18,812 bases of DNA, from positions 1 to 18,812 of the forward strand of contig JAQIWT010000515.1 in NCBI GenBank assembly GCA_034696485.1, given 5' to 3'. Positions 10,901-18,812 of this stretch are shown here, piece by piece. The translations under genes and the position numbers were made by a program. The stretch's first letter is position 1; the number at the start of each line of letters is the position of its first letter. Below the pieces are notes generated by a model. The model ran no database searches. It saw only the letters and a list, made by a program, of their open reading frames with translations, and had not been told where the DNA came from. The stretch comes from Isohypsibius dastychi (lineage: Eukaryota; Tardigrada; Eutardigrada; Parachela; Isohypsibiidae).

Positions 10901-11720
10901 ACTGAGTGGTCGTGTATGGCATCCACTTCGCTTGAGAGATGCTGCTCCCCAGCCTGCAAATAGATCAAAATATTCTAAGTAGATATCACAAAATTTGCTA
11001 GTGTGTTTCCGGTTTTTGGACTCTGAGTCCTGGGGTTAAAAAACATCGGATTCGAGAACGTGGTTAAGAAAATGTGTCGTTTGTGAATGCTCTTAATTTA
11101 GAAAAGTGGTAGAACAGATAATGTCTCTGAAAAAATACGTTTGACGGGGGAGAGACGAACAGACTGATTTGCATGATGCAAAAAGAACTCTTTCGAACAT
11201 AATGTACATTTTCGTGCAAGTCTCAAATCAGCGGTGACCTCACTCAGTCGACCATAAGTCTTGCCAATTTAAAAATTCCGGAATACCAATATATTTAAAA
11301 CTGGCAGTCAACAAACAAATTGGTCAATACCGGGCCTAAAAACCTGGGAGTACATAGAAACGGGCGAGCTCACGTGAGGGATGTCCAAAACCAACTCCTA
11401 GATAAGGTACCGTGATTGTCACGTTATTAATGTCATGTTCAATGCACAAAATGCAGCAACCCCAGCTAATTCCAAAATGAAAACAATTCAACGAAAATCA
11501 CAGTTGTTGAAGTTTGCAAGAAAGCCTTACAACAAGGCCATTTTAGTTCAAAAAGCACATGTCCTGCCACTATGATGAGTGCTGGCTCCGCGGAAGGAGA
11601 AACGGAAACAACTTCATCAACAATGATGCTCACCGCTAGCTGTTCCATCCCAGTCTGATCCGGTTCAATGCTTTCACTCTTGGAACTGTCCATTGGAAGG
11701 CGTATATTCTCTTGGCCACT
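7944..11720 (-). CDS. BTB-BACK-BACK kelch-like adaptor, copy B
   Basis: Ten exons, high to low: 11720-11634, 10953-10847, 10775-10386, 10331-10040, 9977-9743, 9647-9481, 9429-9186, 9132-8839, 8712-8398, 8263-7944 (stop TGA). Intron positions and phases are the same as in copy A, and exons of 390, 167, 244 and 294 bp have identical lengths in both, which validates the models. BTB lies over the 10775-10386 and 10331-10040 exons (CHSSVLCAVSS, EYAYTGRIEL). BACK1 is completed by 9977-9743, BACK2 is 9647-9186, and the divergent propeller-like part is 9132-7944. The first exon listed (29 codons, phase 0/0) has no intact counterpart in A and holds ATG 11693-11691, the likeliest start now that the upstream exon is broken; that gives about 807 aa. 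The C-terminus differs from A through a frame slip. Likely a Cul3 adaptor by family; no substrate can be named. Confidence 0.78.
9186..9647 (-). other. Second BACK cassette of copy B (two exons)
   Basis: Exons 9647-9481 (167 bp) and 9429-9186 (244 bp), split by a 51-bp intron, form a second BACK domain (FDGVSTYKALRFIE, then SETELVRALNRWVSVD). Together they make 411 bp starting and ending in phase 1. They are paralogous to the BACK1 exons just upstream (10331-10040 and 9977-9743), so the pair can be included or skipped without breaking frame. Confidence 0.8.
11634..11720 (-). other. 29-codon phase 0/0 exon with probable copy B start
   Basis: Bounded by a good acceptor (tttttttgcag) and a donor (GCG/GTGAGC), 87 bp long with no stop. 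It reads Ser-Gly-Gln-Glu at its start and ends MEQLA; acidic and serine-rich. Phase 0 on both sides fits both the donor of the degenerate exon at 12084 and the acceptor at 10953. It contains ATG at 11693-11691 followed by G. In copy A only the acceptor and first bases survive and the rest is replaced by the minisatellite at 5478-5570. Confidence 0.6.
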
Positions 11721-12083
11721 CTGCAAAAAAACTCTGGATGAACACGGATTCAGAAGGATAAAAAAAGAAAAAGTTTCACAAATTCAGATGCGTTTCCAAT
11801 CGTGATCGAGATAAAGCACGTTCACAATAATTTCAGATGGGACTGTTCCAAGATATATTTATCCGCGATCTCCCCACACAAAACAGTGGTGATCTTCAAC
11901 CTTGATTTTCAACAATTTGTAGATCTAACAACACTCTAGTAAGTGAGGATTCCATAGACTCTTTCGTGTTCTGAGCTTCAGATTGCACACGGCGTACTGA
12001 GATGAAAATTCAATCATCATTGAAGTCGATCATCGTCAAACTTCGTGAATAATATCAGCTTAGCTACAGTCTCTTCCTCTCAC

Positions 12084-12370
12084 CTGTTTCGAGTCGCAAT
12101 AAATCCGTTTACACTTTATTTCCGTAGAACTTTGTTCCGTCTTCTGGCTAGGGATTGATTTTGTATTCCGATGCTCCTGTTCTATTGGTCGAGATATCTG
12201 GAACACATGCTTATATTGCTTTCGCTCAGGCCAGGATCCTCAAGAAAATCCGATGAGTTTTGAAAATCAGTTTCAGGACCCTCTTGATGTTGCACAAACC
12301 GCGAAGGAGGCTGATAAGCATGGGCTGTCAAACAAAGGAACTCTAATTAAAGCGAGTTGGGATTTCATGA
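12084..12370 (-). pseudogene. Degenerate first exon of copy B
   Basis: This aligns with the first coding exon of copy A (6133-6441). Shared residues are QPPSR, QHQE, TDF, SESN, CSR and DQ in the middle, and KRICC/KRIYC just before the donor (CAG/GTGAGA after 12084). In B the ATG at the position matching A opens a frame that soon ends. The A-like frame (HAYQPPSR...) is reached only after a 1-base deletion and then ends in CAA-TAG. The A-like end (STEIKCKRIYCDSKQ) lies in yet another frame. Two frame changes and a stop indicate that it no longer codes as one exon. Alternative splice acceptors (ttgacag, gttccag) could rescue parts, so transcripts would be informative. Confidence 0.6.
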
Positions 12371-12419
12371 ATAGTACACACACAAACATTTCACACCGAC
12401 AGCAGTGGTGGATTAGACC

Positions 12420-12600
12420 GAGGTCCCAGTGAGGGGGAGGTCCGCTCCGCTTCTATTAGCGAAGCGGAAGCGGAAACGCTTTCCGCTTCGCTTTGCTTAG
12501 CGGAGCGAGAAATCAGGGGGGAATCTCCCCCCTTCCCCGGAGGGGGAGGCCCTCCAGTGAGGGGGAGCTCCATGGATCATGGGGGGAAATCCCCATCAGT
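12420..12600. repeat. GC-rich nested-palindrome island
   Basis: About 180 bp of simple, self-complementary sequence. A large hairpin spans 12443-12508 (arms gctccgct...agcgaagcggaa and its complement). ggggggaatctcccccc and ggggaaatcccc form further palindromes. ccagtgagggggag occurs twice (12426 and 12554). Composition differs sharply from the AT-richer surroundings. It lies just upstream of copy B's first exon and next to fragment D. Probably an inserted repeat or a replication-slippage product; not recognised. Confidence 0.7.
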
Positions 12601-12606
12601 AGCATG

Positions 12607-12690
12607 GGCTCACCGTTAGGTACGGGGGCATTCGATGGTCTTGATTGTATCAAGCGTCCCGATTTCAAGCAAACCTTTCTAAACTGCGGA
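12607..12690 (-). pseudogene. Fragment D of the BTB-BACK last exon
   Basis: The plus strand at 12635-12679 (ttgattgtatcaagcgtccc then caagcaaacc) closely matches the start of copy A's last exon as read on the plus strand near 2645-2680. Weaker similarity runs back to about 12607. It is far too short to code and directly abuts the GC-rich palindromic island. Confidence 0.55.
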
Positions 12691-12699
12691 GGGCAGATT

Positions 12700-13176
12700 T
12701 TGCTACGGTGGGAGGCGTGTCTCGCGACGTGACCTATAGACTTAACTTAGGCAAAACCTCGATCCTCGCATCATGACCTGTTTTGAGCCAGCCCGTTATG
12801 AGTTAACCCTCGTGAGCGAGCGGACAAAAATTGTCCCTTGACGATAACCGAAACGACATAACTGTACGTCCATACGCGTTGGAGAGCCCATGATGATTTT
12901 CGTCTGAATCAACAAGATGGTGATCGATTTATTTACATAAAGCGTCGAACCGCTATCGCGAAGAATTATTGTCAAAAAATAGTCAGTTGTTATGTCATGA
13001 ACCGTACACATCTGCGGTAGTGACAAAAGTGAGAAACGTTGAAAATAATAATAAAGAACACAGGATTCACCAGGTAAATGGACATATGTTACCAAAAGAA
13101 GAGAATTTGTCAAGCTAGTTCAACACGAGTATCGAGGAGACATTGCTTGCGGTAATCACAAAGGTCAGGTAGATTT
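12700..13176. other. No recognisable gene
   Basis: Between fragment D and the TTAA element. A 105-codon minus-strand open frame (12796-13113) has no recognised domain and no paralogue in the window. Confidence 0.35.
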
Positions 13177-13751
13177 TTAAGGACAACAGGCAATCGGTTT
13201 TGTAGTGTCTGTGGAAAATCAAATGGTGCGCATGGTAGATGTGGTTTTTATGCCGTCATATCGAATATGAACAGGGTAAGGTTCAATCTATTTTAATTTA
13301 AAGTAATTTTGTGCGCGCAGTAATCGGTTGACCTCTGGCGGGTGCAAAACTGACTAAACTTCTAGCGCCAAACTAAACCCCTAAATGTTCTCTGATCAAA
13401 CATTTTTACAGCTCATTCTCTAAGTTGATACTAATACTTGATTCCCGACGTTGGAAATTTCTTAATTATTACAAGTTTTTTCAAAATTTCACTTTGAAAA
13501 TTTCAAATTGATACAACTCATGAACAAAGGAAATGGCTCGTTCAATATTCTCCGGGAACGTGTAGTCTTGCATTCTTTACCGAATGAAACGAAAAATTTT
13601 CAAATCGCAGAATATTTAATAGTTTAGTTTTGCATTCAAAGTTTGAATCTGGTTTATTTTAAATCGACTGAAAAGAAGGGCAGCGAGAGAGAAAGTGACG
13701 TCCTCTTTATTCAGTGTGGCCCTCTACAGACCGATTGCCTGTTGTCCTTAA
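13177..13751. mobile_element. TTAA-flanked non-autonomous DNA transposon
   Basis: The left end is TTAA (13177-13180) followed by GGACAACAGGCAATCGGT. The right end is the exact reverse complement of these 18 bases, then TTAA (13748-13751); a looser match (tgtag) extends inside. The interior is about 567 bp with no transposase. TTAA target duplication is the mark of the piggyBac superfamily, although the GGAC terminus is not its usual CCC/GGG start, so the superfamily is inferred. Confidence 0.75.
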
Positions 13752-14730
13752 GGATGAGAATTTCGGGTAGATTGGTCAGGTTACTGGACTTTGATATCGA
13801 GGCGAGCTTGGCTTTTATCCGTGATGTAATAATATCCGCAAGTGGACTTCGAGCTGCAGTCGCTGGCTGCGTTATCATTAAACTTTGAACTGCAGAGAGC
13901 TTGATTATGACATGGCACTTTAAAGTAAAGCTGAAGGGCGCTAAGTTGAGTACAGTAATATGCGCCTGCCGTAACACAAGCGTTCACTCTGTGAGATATT
14001 TTAAGAACTGGACAGCAGTGCGTCAGGGGGGGGGGGCTGCAAGGTAAGAATGTGCACCCGTATGGAGCTCTTCATCTAAAACCCCCGCGCTACCGTCCGA
14101 AGCTCTTGATTTAAAATAAACCCCCCCCCCTCCCCCTCCCCCGTTAAGTTCCTGTTCTACTTCTAACTTCGAGAGGTTTCAGTAACCTGCCTAAACAACG
14201 CGCTAGGAATGCCAGCTTTCTGTAATCTCTCTAGAGTTTTGTACCGCAAACGGACACCCTTTCATATACGATTTTGAACATGCACGCTCAAATTTCAACC
14301 TGAATATGTGAAAGTTCTCAAATGATTCGCACGATCTGATGTCCAGTGAAATGTTTTCTGTTCTAAAACTTATGATGATTTCTGTACATCGACTGCTGTC
14401 CAATCCACGAATTTGTTTTGCTGAATTTGAATGCGCCTCGTTGACTCGAGGACACGTTCTATCAAAGTACAAACGTCATCTTGCATAAATTCTTACCTGA
14501 AGATTAGTGAATCATGGCGGAGCATCGAGTGGAATGTCCAGACGCTTCTCCGCATCTTTATGTATCGATTTTGCGTCAACATCGCTGAATGGTTTGAGCA
14601 TATTCAAGAGAGGAACATTTCAAAATTGTGTGTAGTCAGTTATCGATTGATTCATGCCGCTTCAGCCCGGTGTTACGGAAACTGGTGTATTATCAAGCAT
14701 TTGGGTTTATGAACATAGACAGATGACAAA
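13752..14730. other. 5' flank of the caspase-like gene
   Basis: Holds the poly-G/poly-C tracts. No TATA box or upstream coding exon could be defended. The in-frame TAG at 14716-14718 separates the caspase ATG from upstream sequence. Confidence 0.4.
14026..14142. repeat. Poly-G tract paired with C10TC5TC5 tract
   Basis: An 11-G run at 14026-14036 and a C10-T-C5-T-C5 tract at 14121-14142 are about 85 bp apart. They can pair as a hairpin, or the minus strand of the second tract (G5AG5AG10) could form a G-quadruplex. They lie about 600 bp upstream of the caspase-like start codon. No regulatory role is shown. Confidence 0.7.
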
Positions 14731-16591
14731 ATGTCCACCATTAAAAAACTGGTCAAAATGTTTCTGCCGCCGAAACGGGAACCATCATTTCTCGAAACGT
14801 TTGCCTCAGGTGGGGATCTACTCTTGTTTTTTGATGCCAAATTCCGATTTTCGCTTTTAGATCCCGCACAGTTTTTCTGCCCCAGGACGACCGAAGAAGA
14901 ACCCTTGGGGTCCACCGCAACTTTGTGTGAAACGAACATCAAAGGTCTTTGCTTGGTAATCGTTAGCATGGATGTTCGAAACCACCCGAAGGGAGCAGGG
15001 AAACACGTCGATGCGGAAAAGCTGGTGAAGTTGTTTCAGGGGATGCAGTATGAGCTCTATCTTGGGAAGTATCATTGGCCTAAATCGAAACAGGTCTGTT
15101 GGAAACACTTAGAAAACCAGTTAAATCTATGAGATGATTTCAGGAAATGGATGATCTGTTGAAGAATTTCGGATTGGATGAGCGCCATGAACATGCCGAG
15201 GGTGTAGTAGTGTGCATTATAGCTCCAGCGTATGAATCACAATTTGTTTATCCGGATTTGCAAACGGGTTGTCGGCTTGAAGTCATGCACAGGCTCAGCA
15301 GCTACCACTGCCCAAAGATGCCTCTGACGACATTACGATACATCCTGATGGTACAGTCAGTTGGTAAGAAAGCTGCTCGTAGAAAAGCAATGAAATTTTA
15401 GAGCAGATACCGGTCTGGATTTTGACAGTCATTCGTGACATACAGATATACATTGCGGGCCATTATCTGCCAGCCGGAAAAGCCTGAAAATATCTTTTTT
15501 TAGATTTATCAGAGAGGATTGCGACACCACATGTTCAAGCGGAGCTTCACCTACATTGGTTACGTCGCCCAAGATATGCGAAGAGGGTTCGGCTTATATC
15601 ATACAGGGATACTGAATCATCGGCAGAACCTACAAGGACATATGTGGACACTGAAAATCACGTGCACTGGTTTCGTCGGCCTAGAGGGAACACCTGTGTA
15701 GAATATGCCAATGTTCCTGGTAAGTGGAGAATATGATGCCAAAATCTTGTTCCTCTATAAAAACAAAACTGTGAAGTCTCACGTGACGGTGCAAGTTTCT
15801 AACATGGATAGATGGCATCTAACGGCACCTTGATGGCACCTTGAGAACCTTGTGATCTTTTTGGCTAAAGTACAAGGTCATGGCTCTGAAGTGCAGAATT
15901 TTTTTCGTACTTGATGTGAATTATCAGGTCACTTGACTTCATCAAAAACATTCAAAACCTTCGACGTAGTATCTCATTTGAGTCTACTCCTTCCAACAGG
16001 GCGTGGACTTTGCTTTAAGCCACCACTTCGAGCTCAGAAGACTTCAGAAAAGTTAGCTGAGAAATTGTTATGATCTTGAGTCCGACTTGTCGCTACATTA
16101 CCGCTTCTGGTGGTGGTACCAGAGTGAATGCAACCTGCATTTTTTGAAGAAAATGCTGAGGTTGAAGTCGTACAGTGTTTCAGTTAGTGAAAAGTCTCAG
16201 ATTCTGCTTGTTAATGAGATCCTTTGATTCAAACACGTGCGTTTGTGGCTCAAGTTGTCAGCAATCAGTCCGCACTTCAATCCATGTTCACATAAGTGCG
16301 TGTTGCAGCGTCTCCAAGTATCTCAAGCGAAGAGTATGGATCAGCGTATATCGAGTGCTACGTTAACGAATGCAAGAGAGCAATTTGCCTGCATGATATC
16401 GCATACCATTTGGATTGTCAAGTAAGTAGAGGAACTCCGGAATTCGTACTGCAGTACAACAAAACTAATTCATCCACGCACTTTCCGAACAGGTCCGGCG
16501 CAGATATTTGACGGTTAAATCATCCTGGGGTATTGGTGAACATAGTGCAGAGAGACAAAAGCTTATGAGTTACACTTATGGAACGTGTTAG
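14731..16591 (+). CDS. Caspase-like protein, predicted catalytically dead
   Basis: Exons 14731-15093, 15144-15363, 15513-15719, 16309-16421 and 16493-16591 join in matching phases (0, 1, 1, 0) to give about 333 aa. The ATG has A at -3 and an in-frame TAG at 14716. The first 70 residues are a short prodomain without a recognised CARD or DED. The large subunit (about 71-194) has KGLCLVIVSMD, HVDAEKLVKLF and HAEGVVVCII, then CPK...RYILMVQSV. The small subunit starts near 257 (VEYANVP, then EEYGSAYIECYV). The catalytic His position (SHG) is A148-P149-A150 and the catalytic Cys position (QACxG) is V194. The S1 arginine of RxGT reads GAG, and the SWR-type arginine is replaced by Glu. The fold appears kept while protease activity is lost, so a regulatory, decoy or dimer-partner role is inferred. 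Unlinked in function to the BTB genes as far as visible. Confidence 0.78.
15720..16308 (+). other. Intron 3 of the caspase-like gene
   Basis: A 589-bp intron between donor G/GTAAGTGG and acceptor gttgcag/CG. The phase 1 junction turns the split codon into Ala and aligns VEYANVP with SISSEEYGSAY, as expected around the p10 start of caspases. It holds a small direct doubling of ggcaccttga near 15824-15844 and no further exon I could place. Confidence 0.65.
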
Positions 16592-17644
16592 ACAGATTCT
16601 GGAGCGACTGACTGCTGGTTCTCCTCGTGTTGAATATTTGGTTAACCAGATGCTTATTCTGAGCATACAGATATCTTGAAATGTTTGCCATTGTCCTCTT
16701 ATTCTTGATTTTTAGAGATAATGTTGCATCGATGCATGTGTAAATTTCGGAAAATGCTAAAAAAACATATTAATTTCTAGTTTTTACCCAGTATTCATTG
16801 ATTAAACGAGTTTTCATTCATGCCGAACCGGAATTCCGATACAATTATGCAGATTTCACGAAGCATATCTTGGATTTATTTTCGATTTTTTTGAATTGAT
16901 TGTATTTGTTATCATTGCTTCGATGTACAGCAGAAGCATTCCGCATTCATCAGATGCATGCAAGCTCGGGAAACTAGGTCCGAATTCTTGCATCGATGCA
17001 AGACTTTCTTCCAAAAACATTGATGGGGCTGCATCGCCGCGTCACGCCCCTGAGATTCGTCGTAACGAATAATACTGAAACATGCCGTCCGTTTTGCGCT
17101 CTCCGGAAACAACTGAGGTAATCTTCTGCACAGTTGCAGACAGGAACCAAACACATAGCGTACTTCTGAACCTTGCCAACTTTCCTCACAGGCAAACGTG
17201 GAAGTACTTTGACGTTTCAGATGTGTGAACCAATGGGGTGAGGTCGCAGATATTCAATCTCATGCTGCCAAATCAATCGTTTTCTTATACTGTTCTACCG
17301 GCGTATCTACCGTATTTGTGATGGCATACTTTCCATTCGATCTTCTCAGTTGTGCAACAACATAAAACAATCAGCAGAAAATCCTCTTATGCCCTTCATG
17401 TCTGGTATCTGCAGTGCTGTCTAGTTGGAGAGAGCATCAATTCAAGTGGAAGGTTGGAGCCAAGCGGAAAATGAATAAAAGCAAACGACCTGAGTAAAGG
17501 AAAAGAAAGTAGTTACACAACAAAAAAAAGCACGAATTTTGAACGACAAGTTCCATTAGATAAACATATCAGTGCAGCTGATAGATGAAAGATGAATTCG
17601 ATGAGCGTATTCAACACCAGATATAAACTGCAATCAGGAGATTC
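16592..17644. other. 3' flank of the caspase-like gene and 3' flank of copy C
   Basis: AT-rich after the stop codon. ATTAAA at 16801-16806 is a weak poly(A) signal candidate. Overlapping minus-strand open frames at 16912-17195 show no domain. From roughly 17510 the sequence resembles the downstream flank of copy B. Confidence 0.35.
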
Positions 17645-18003
17645 AAAAATCAGGCAGGTCCTTGATCAACGCTGGAACGGATCACCAATGATTATCATAC
17701 TGTGCTGTTAAATTCGGGATCTCATGTTACCTCTTGCGAAATTGCAAAATCCGTTCTCAACTGCGTACGGGCTGATAGATGAGTAGGATGTCAGCAAGTT
17801 CCAGCCTGTCAATGCGCCTCGATCCCGGAAAATCTCGAGCATTGTATGCGTTTCCTTCAGCGGTCTTTGTTTGACGAGCCTCCAAGAGAGATATGAATCC
17901 TGAAACCGAACCCAAAGCTCACTACCGGTTACAGGGCGTTTCACCGGCCTTGAATGTATCAGGAATCCCGATGCCAGGCAAAACCTGAACTCCGTCTACC
18001 CAT
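17645..18003 (-). pseudogene. Copy C: decayed last exon of the BTB-BACK family
   Basis: Homologous to the last exons 2699-2347 and 8263-7944. It keeps the acceptor (tgtttgcag before 18003) and residues such as FRDRGALTGWN, matching FRDRGSLPGWN in A and B. The frame has TAG as its second complete codon after the acceptor and ends early with TAA at 17710-17708. The sequence after the A/B stop (ggtccttgatcaacgct) is kept at 17656-17672. I see no other exon of the gene at higher coordinates, so it is an orphan fragment. Confidence 0.75.
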
Positions 18004-18812
18004 CTGCAAACAGAAATTATAGTGGAACTCGCTCGTTTAACTCACGTCAACCGGAGGCTGTTCGATCTTCATAAATTAATCAGAGTTCTTAGCCAAGTTA
18101 AAATTCATAATCAGCTGACCCGTTTGTAATTATTGTCCAAATGTGGTAGTGGTTTTAAGTCCGATGACGAAGACCGAATCAGTTAAGGAATATCTGAGCT
18201 TCATTGAGTCAAGTGGCAGTGAGTTCACCCCTTAGATGTTGCCAATCAAAAGTACCTCCATTAGAAACTGAATTATAAATTCAGTATTGATCCAGAACGA
18301 AGCTACAAGTTTATCAAATGCAAGCAAGTTTTGGGTTAAACCCCAAAAAGAATGATTTTGTTAGCATGGACATGGTAGCTAAGAAGTTTTCCTGACGAAA
18401 TATCGAAATGTTTTTTGCTTTTGACCTTGCCTTTTTTGCCCAATCGAAAATTTCAAATCAATATTCTAAATTTTTCTCAAGACCCAATACTAAAGCTTTG
18501 GTTGCTGATTCCAGATTTAATTTTTTTGAAGATCATCTCCAGAAATCAAGCCTGGCGGCTTTCACCGCTGTTTACCAGTCTTCAAGAAAACAAAAATAAA
18601 CAGCGGTCAAGCTGAAGGTCGGTTTATACAGTAAAAAGTATGATGTCACAGAAAACAGGATTAACTAGCATGCAGAGTAGTCAAAATATTTCAATGTCAT
18701 TGCGAACTGGACAGTTGGTATTGACAACTTGACATCAGTGACGCGCAAGGGGTCCAGACTTCTCGGGGGTGGGGTCCGGCACGACCAAGCGGGCACGTTA
18801 CCATGCGGAGGA
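18004..18812. other. No recognisable gene
   Basis: If copy C were intact, its upstream exons should lie here; none is detectable. A short palindrome (ttttggg ttaaac cccaaaa) occurs near 18330. The last 80 bases turn GC-rich like the first 170 of the window. Confidence 0.4.

Noticed and set aside
12391-12573. 60-codon minus-strand frame rich in Ser/Ala/Glu/Pro
   Set aside because: It is the translation of the GC-rich palindromic island; a repeat artefact, not a gene.
15504-15512. Earlier acceptor (ttttttag) for caspase exon 3
   Set aside because: Also in phase and would add three residues (D-L-S replaces the junction), so it cannot be excluded; the atcag acceptor at 15513 was taken as the working model.
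16912-17195. Two overlapping minus-strand open frames of 70-80 codons
   Set aside because: Somewhat protein-like in composition, but without a domain, clear splice sites or a partner exon.

Overview
The window looks like nuclear DNA of an invertebrate animal. It has spliced protein genes with many very short introns (49-95 bp) mixed with longer ones, GT-AG junctions, animal-type domain families (BTB-BACK, caspase), large stretches without genes, and short non-autonomous DNA transposons. No bacterial operons, rRNA or tRNA were seen. A flatworm would fit the intron sizes and tandem gene family, but nothing here proves a lineage.

Layout. Two tandem, head-to-tail, minus-strand paralogues occupy the left two thirds: copy A (6441 down to 2347) and copy B (about 12370 down to 7944). 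I rebuilt both exon by exon from splice sites, conserved phases and A/B alignment. Each encodes a variable N-terminus, one BTB domain, two BACK domains in tandem (each BACK split over two exons) and a C-terminal region of about 310 residues that resembles a very divergent kelch-type propeller. Such proteins usually act as substrate adaptors of Cullin-3 ubiquitin ligases. Copy A has a complete 901-codon model from a good ATG. Copy B is open across all BTB/BACK/propeller exons, but its first exon is frameshifted, so it probably starts in the next exon. Downstream flanks and broken last exons of the same family recur at 17645-18003 (copy C, with an early stop) and 12607-12690 (fragment D). The array is therefore an actively duplicating and decaying cluster.

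On the plus strand, 14731-16591 holds a five-exon caspase-fold gene (about 333 aa). Both catalytic positions are replaced (His of the HG motif by Pro; Cys of QACxG by Val) and the S1-pocket arginines are missing, so it is predicted to be a pseudocaspase. An arginine-rich motif is repeated in the large/small-subunit linker.

Between the genes lie a TA-flanked fold-back element (675-820), a TTAA-flanked element with 18-bp perfect terminal inverted repeats (13177-13751), a GC-rich nested-palindrome island (12420-12600), a 3 x 31-bp minisatellite made of splice-acceptor-like units in the 5' part of copy A, and a poly-G/poly-C pair upstream of the caspase. The remaining intergenic DNA shows nothing I can name.
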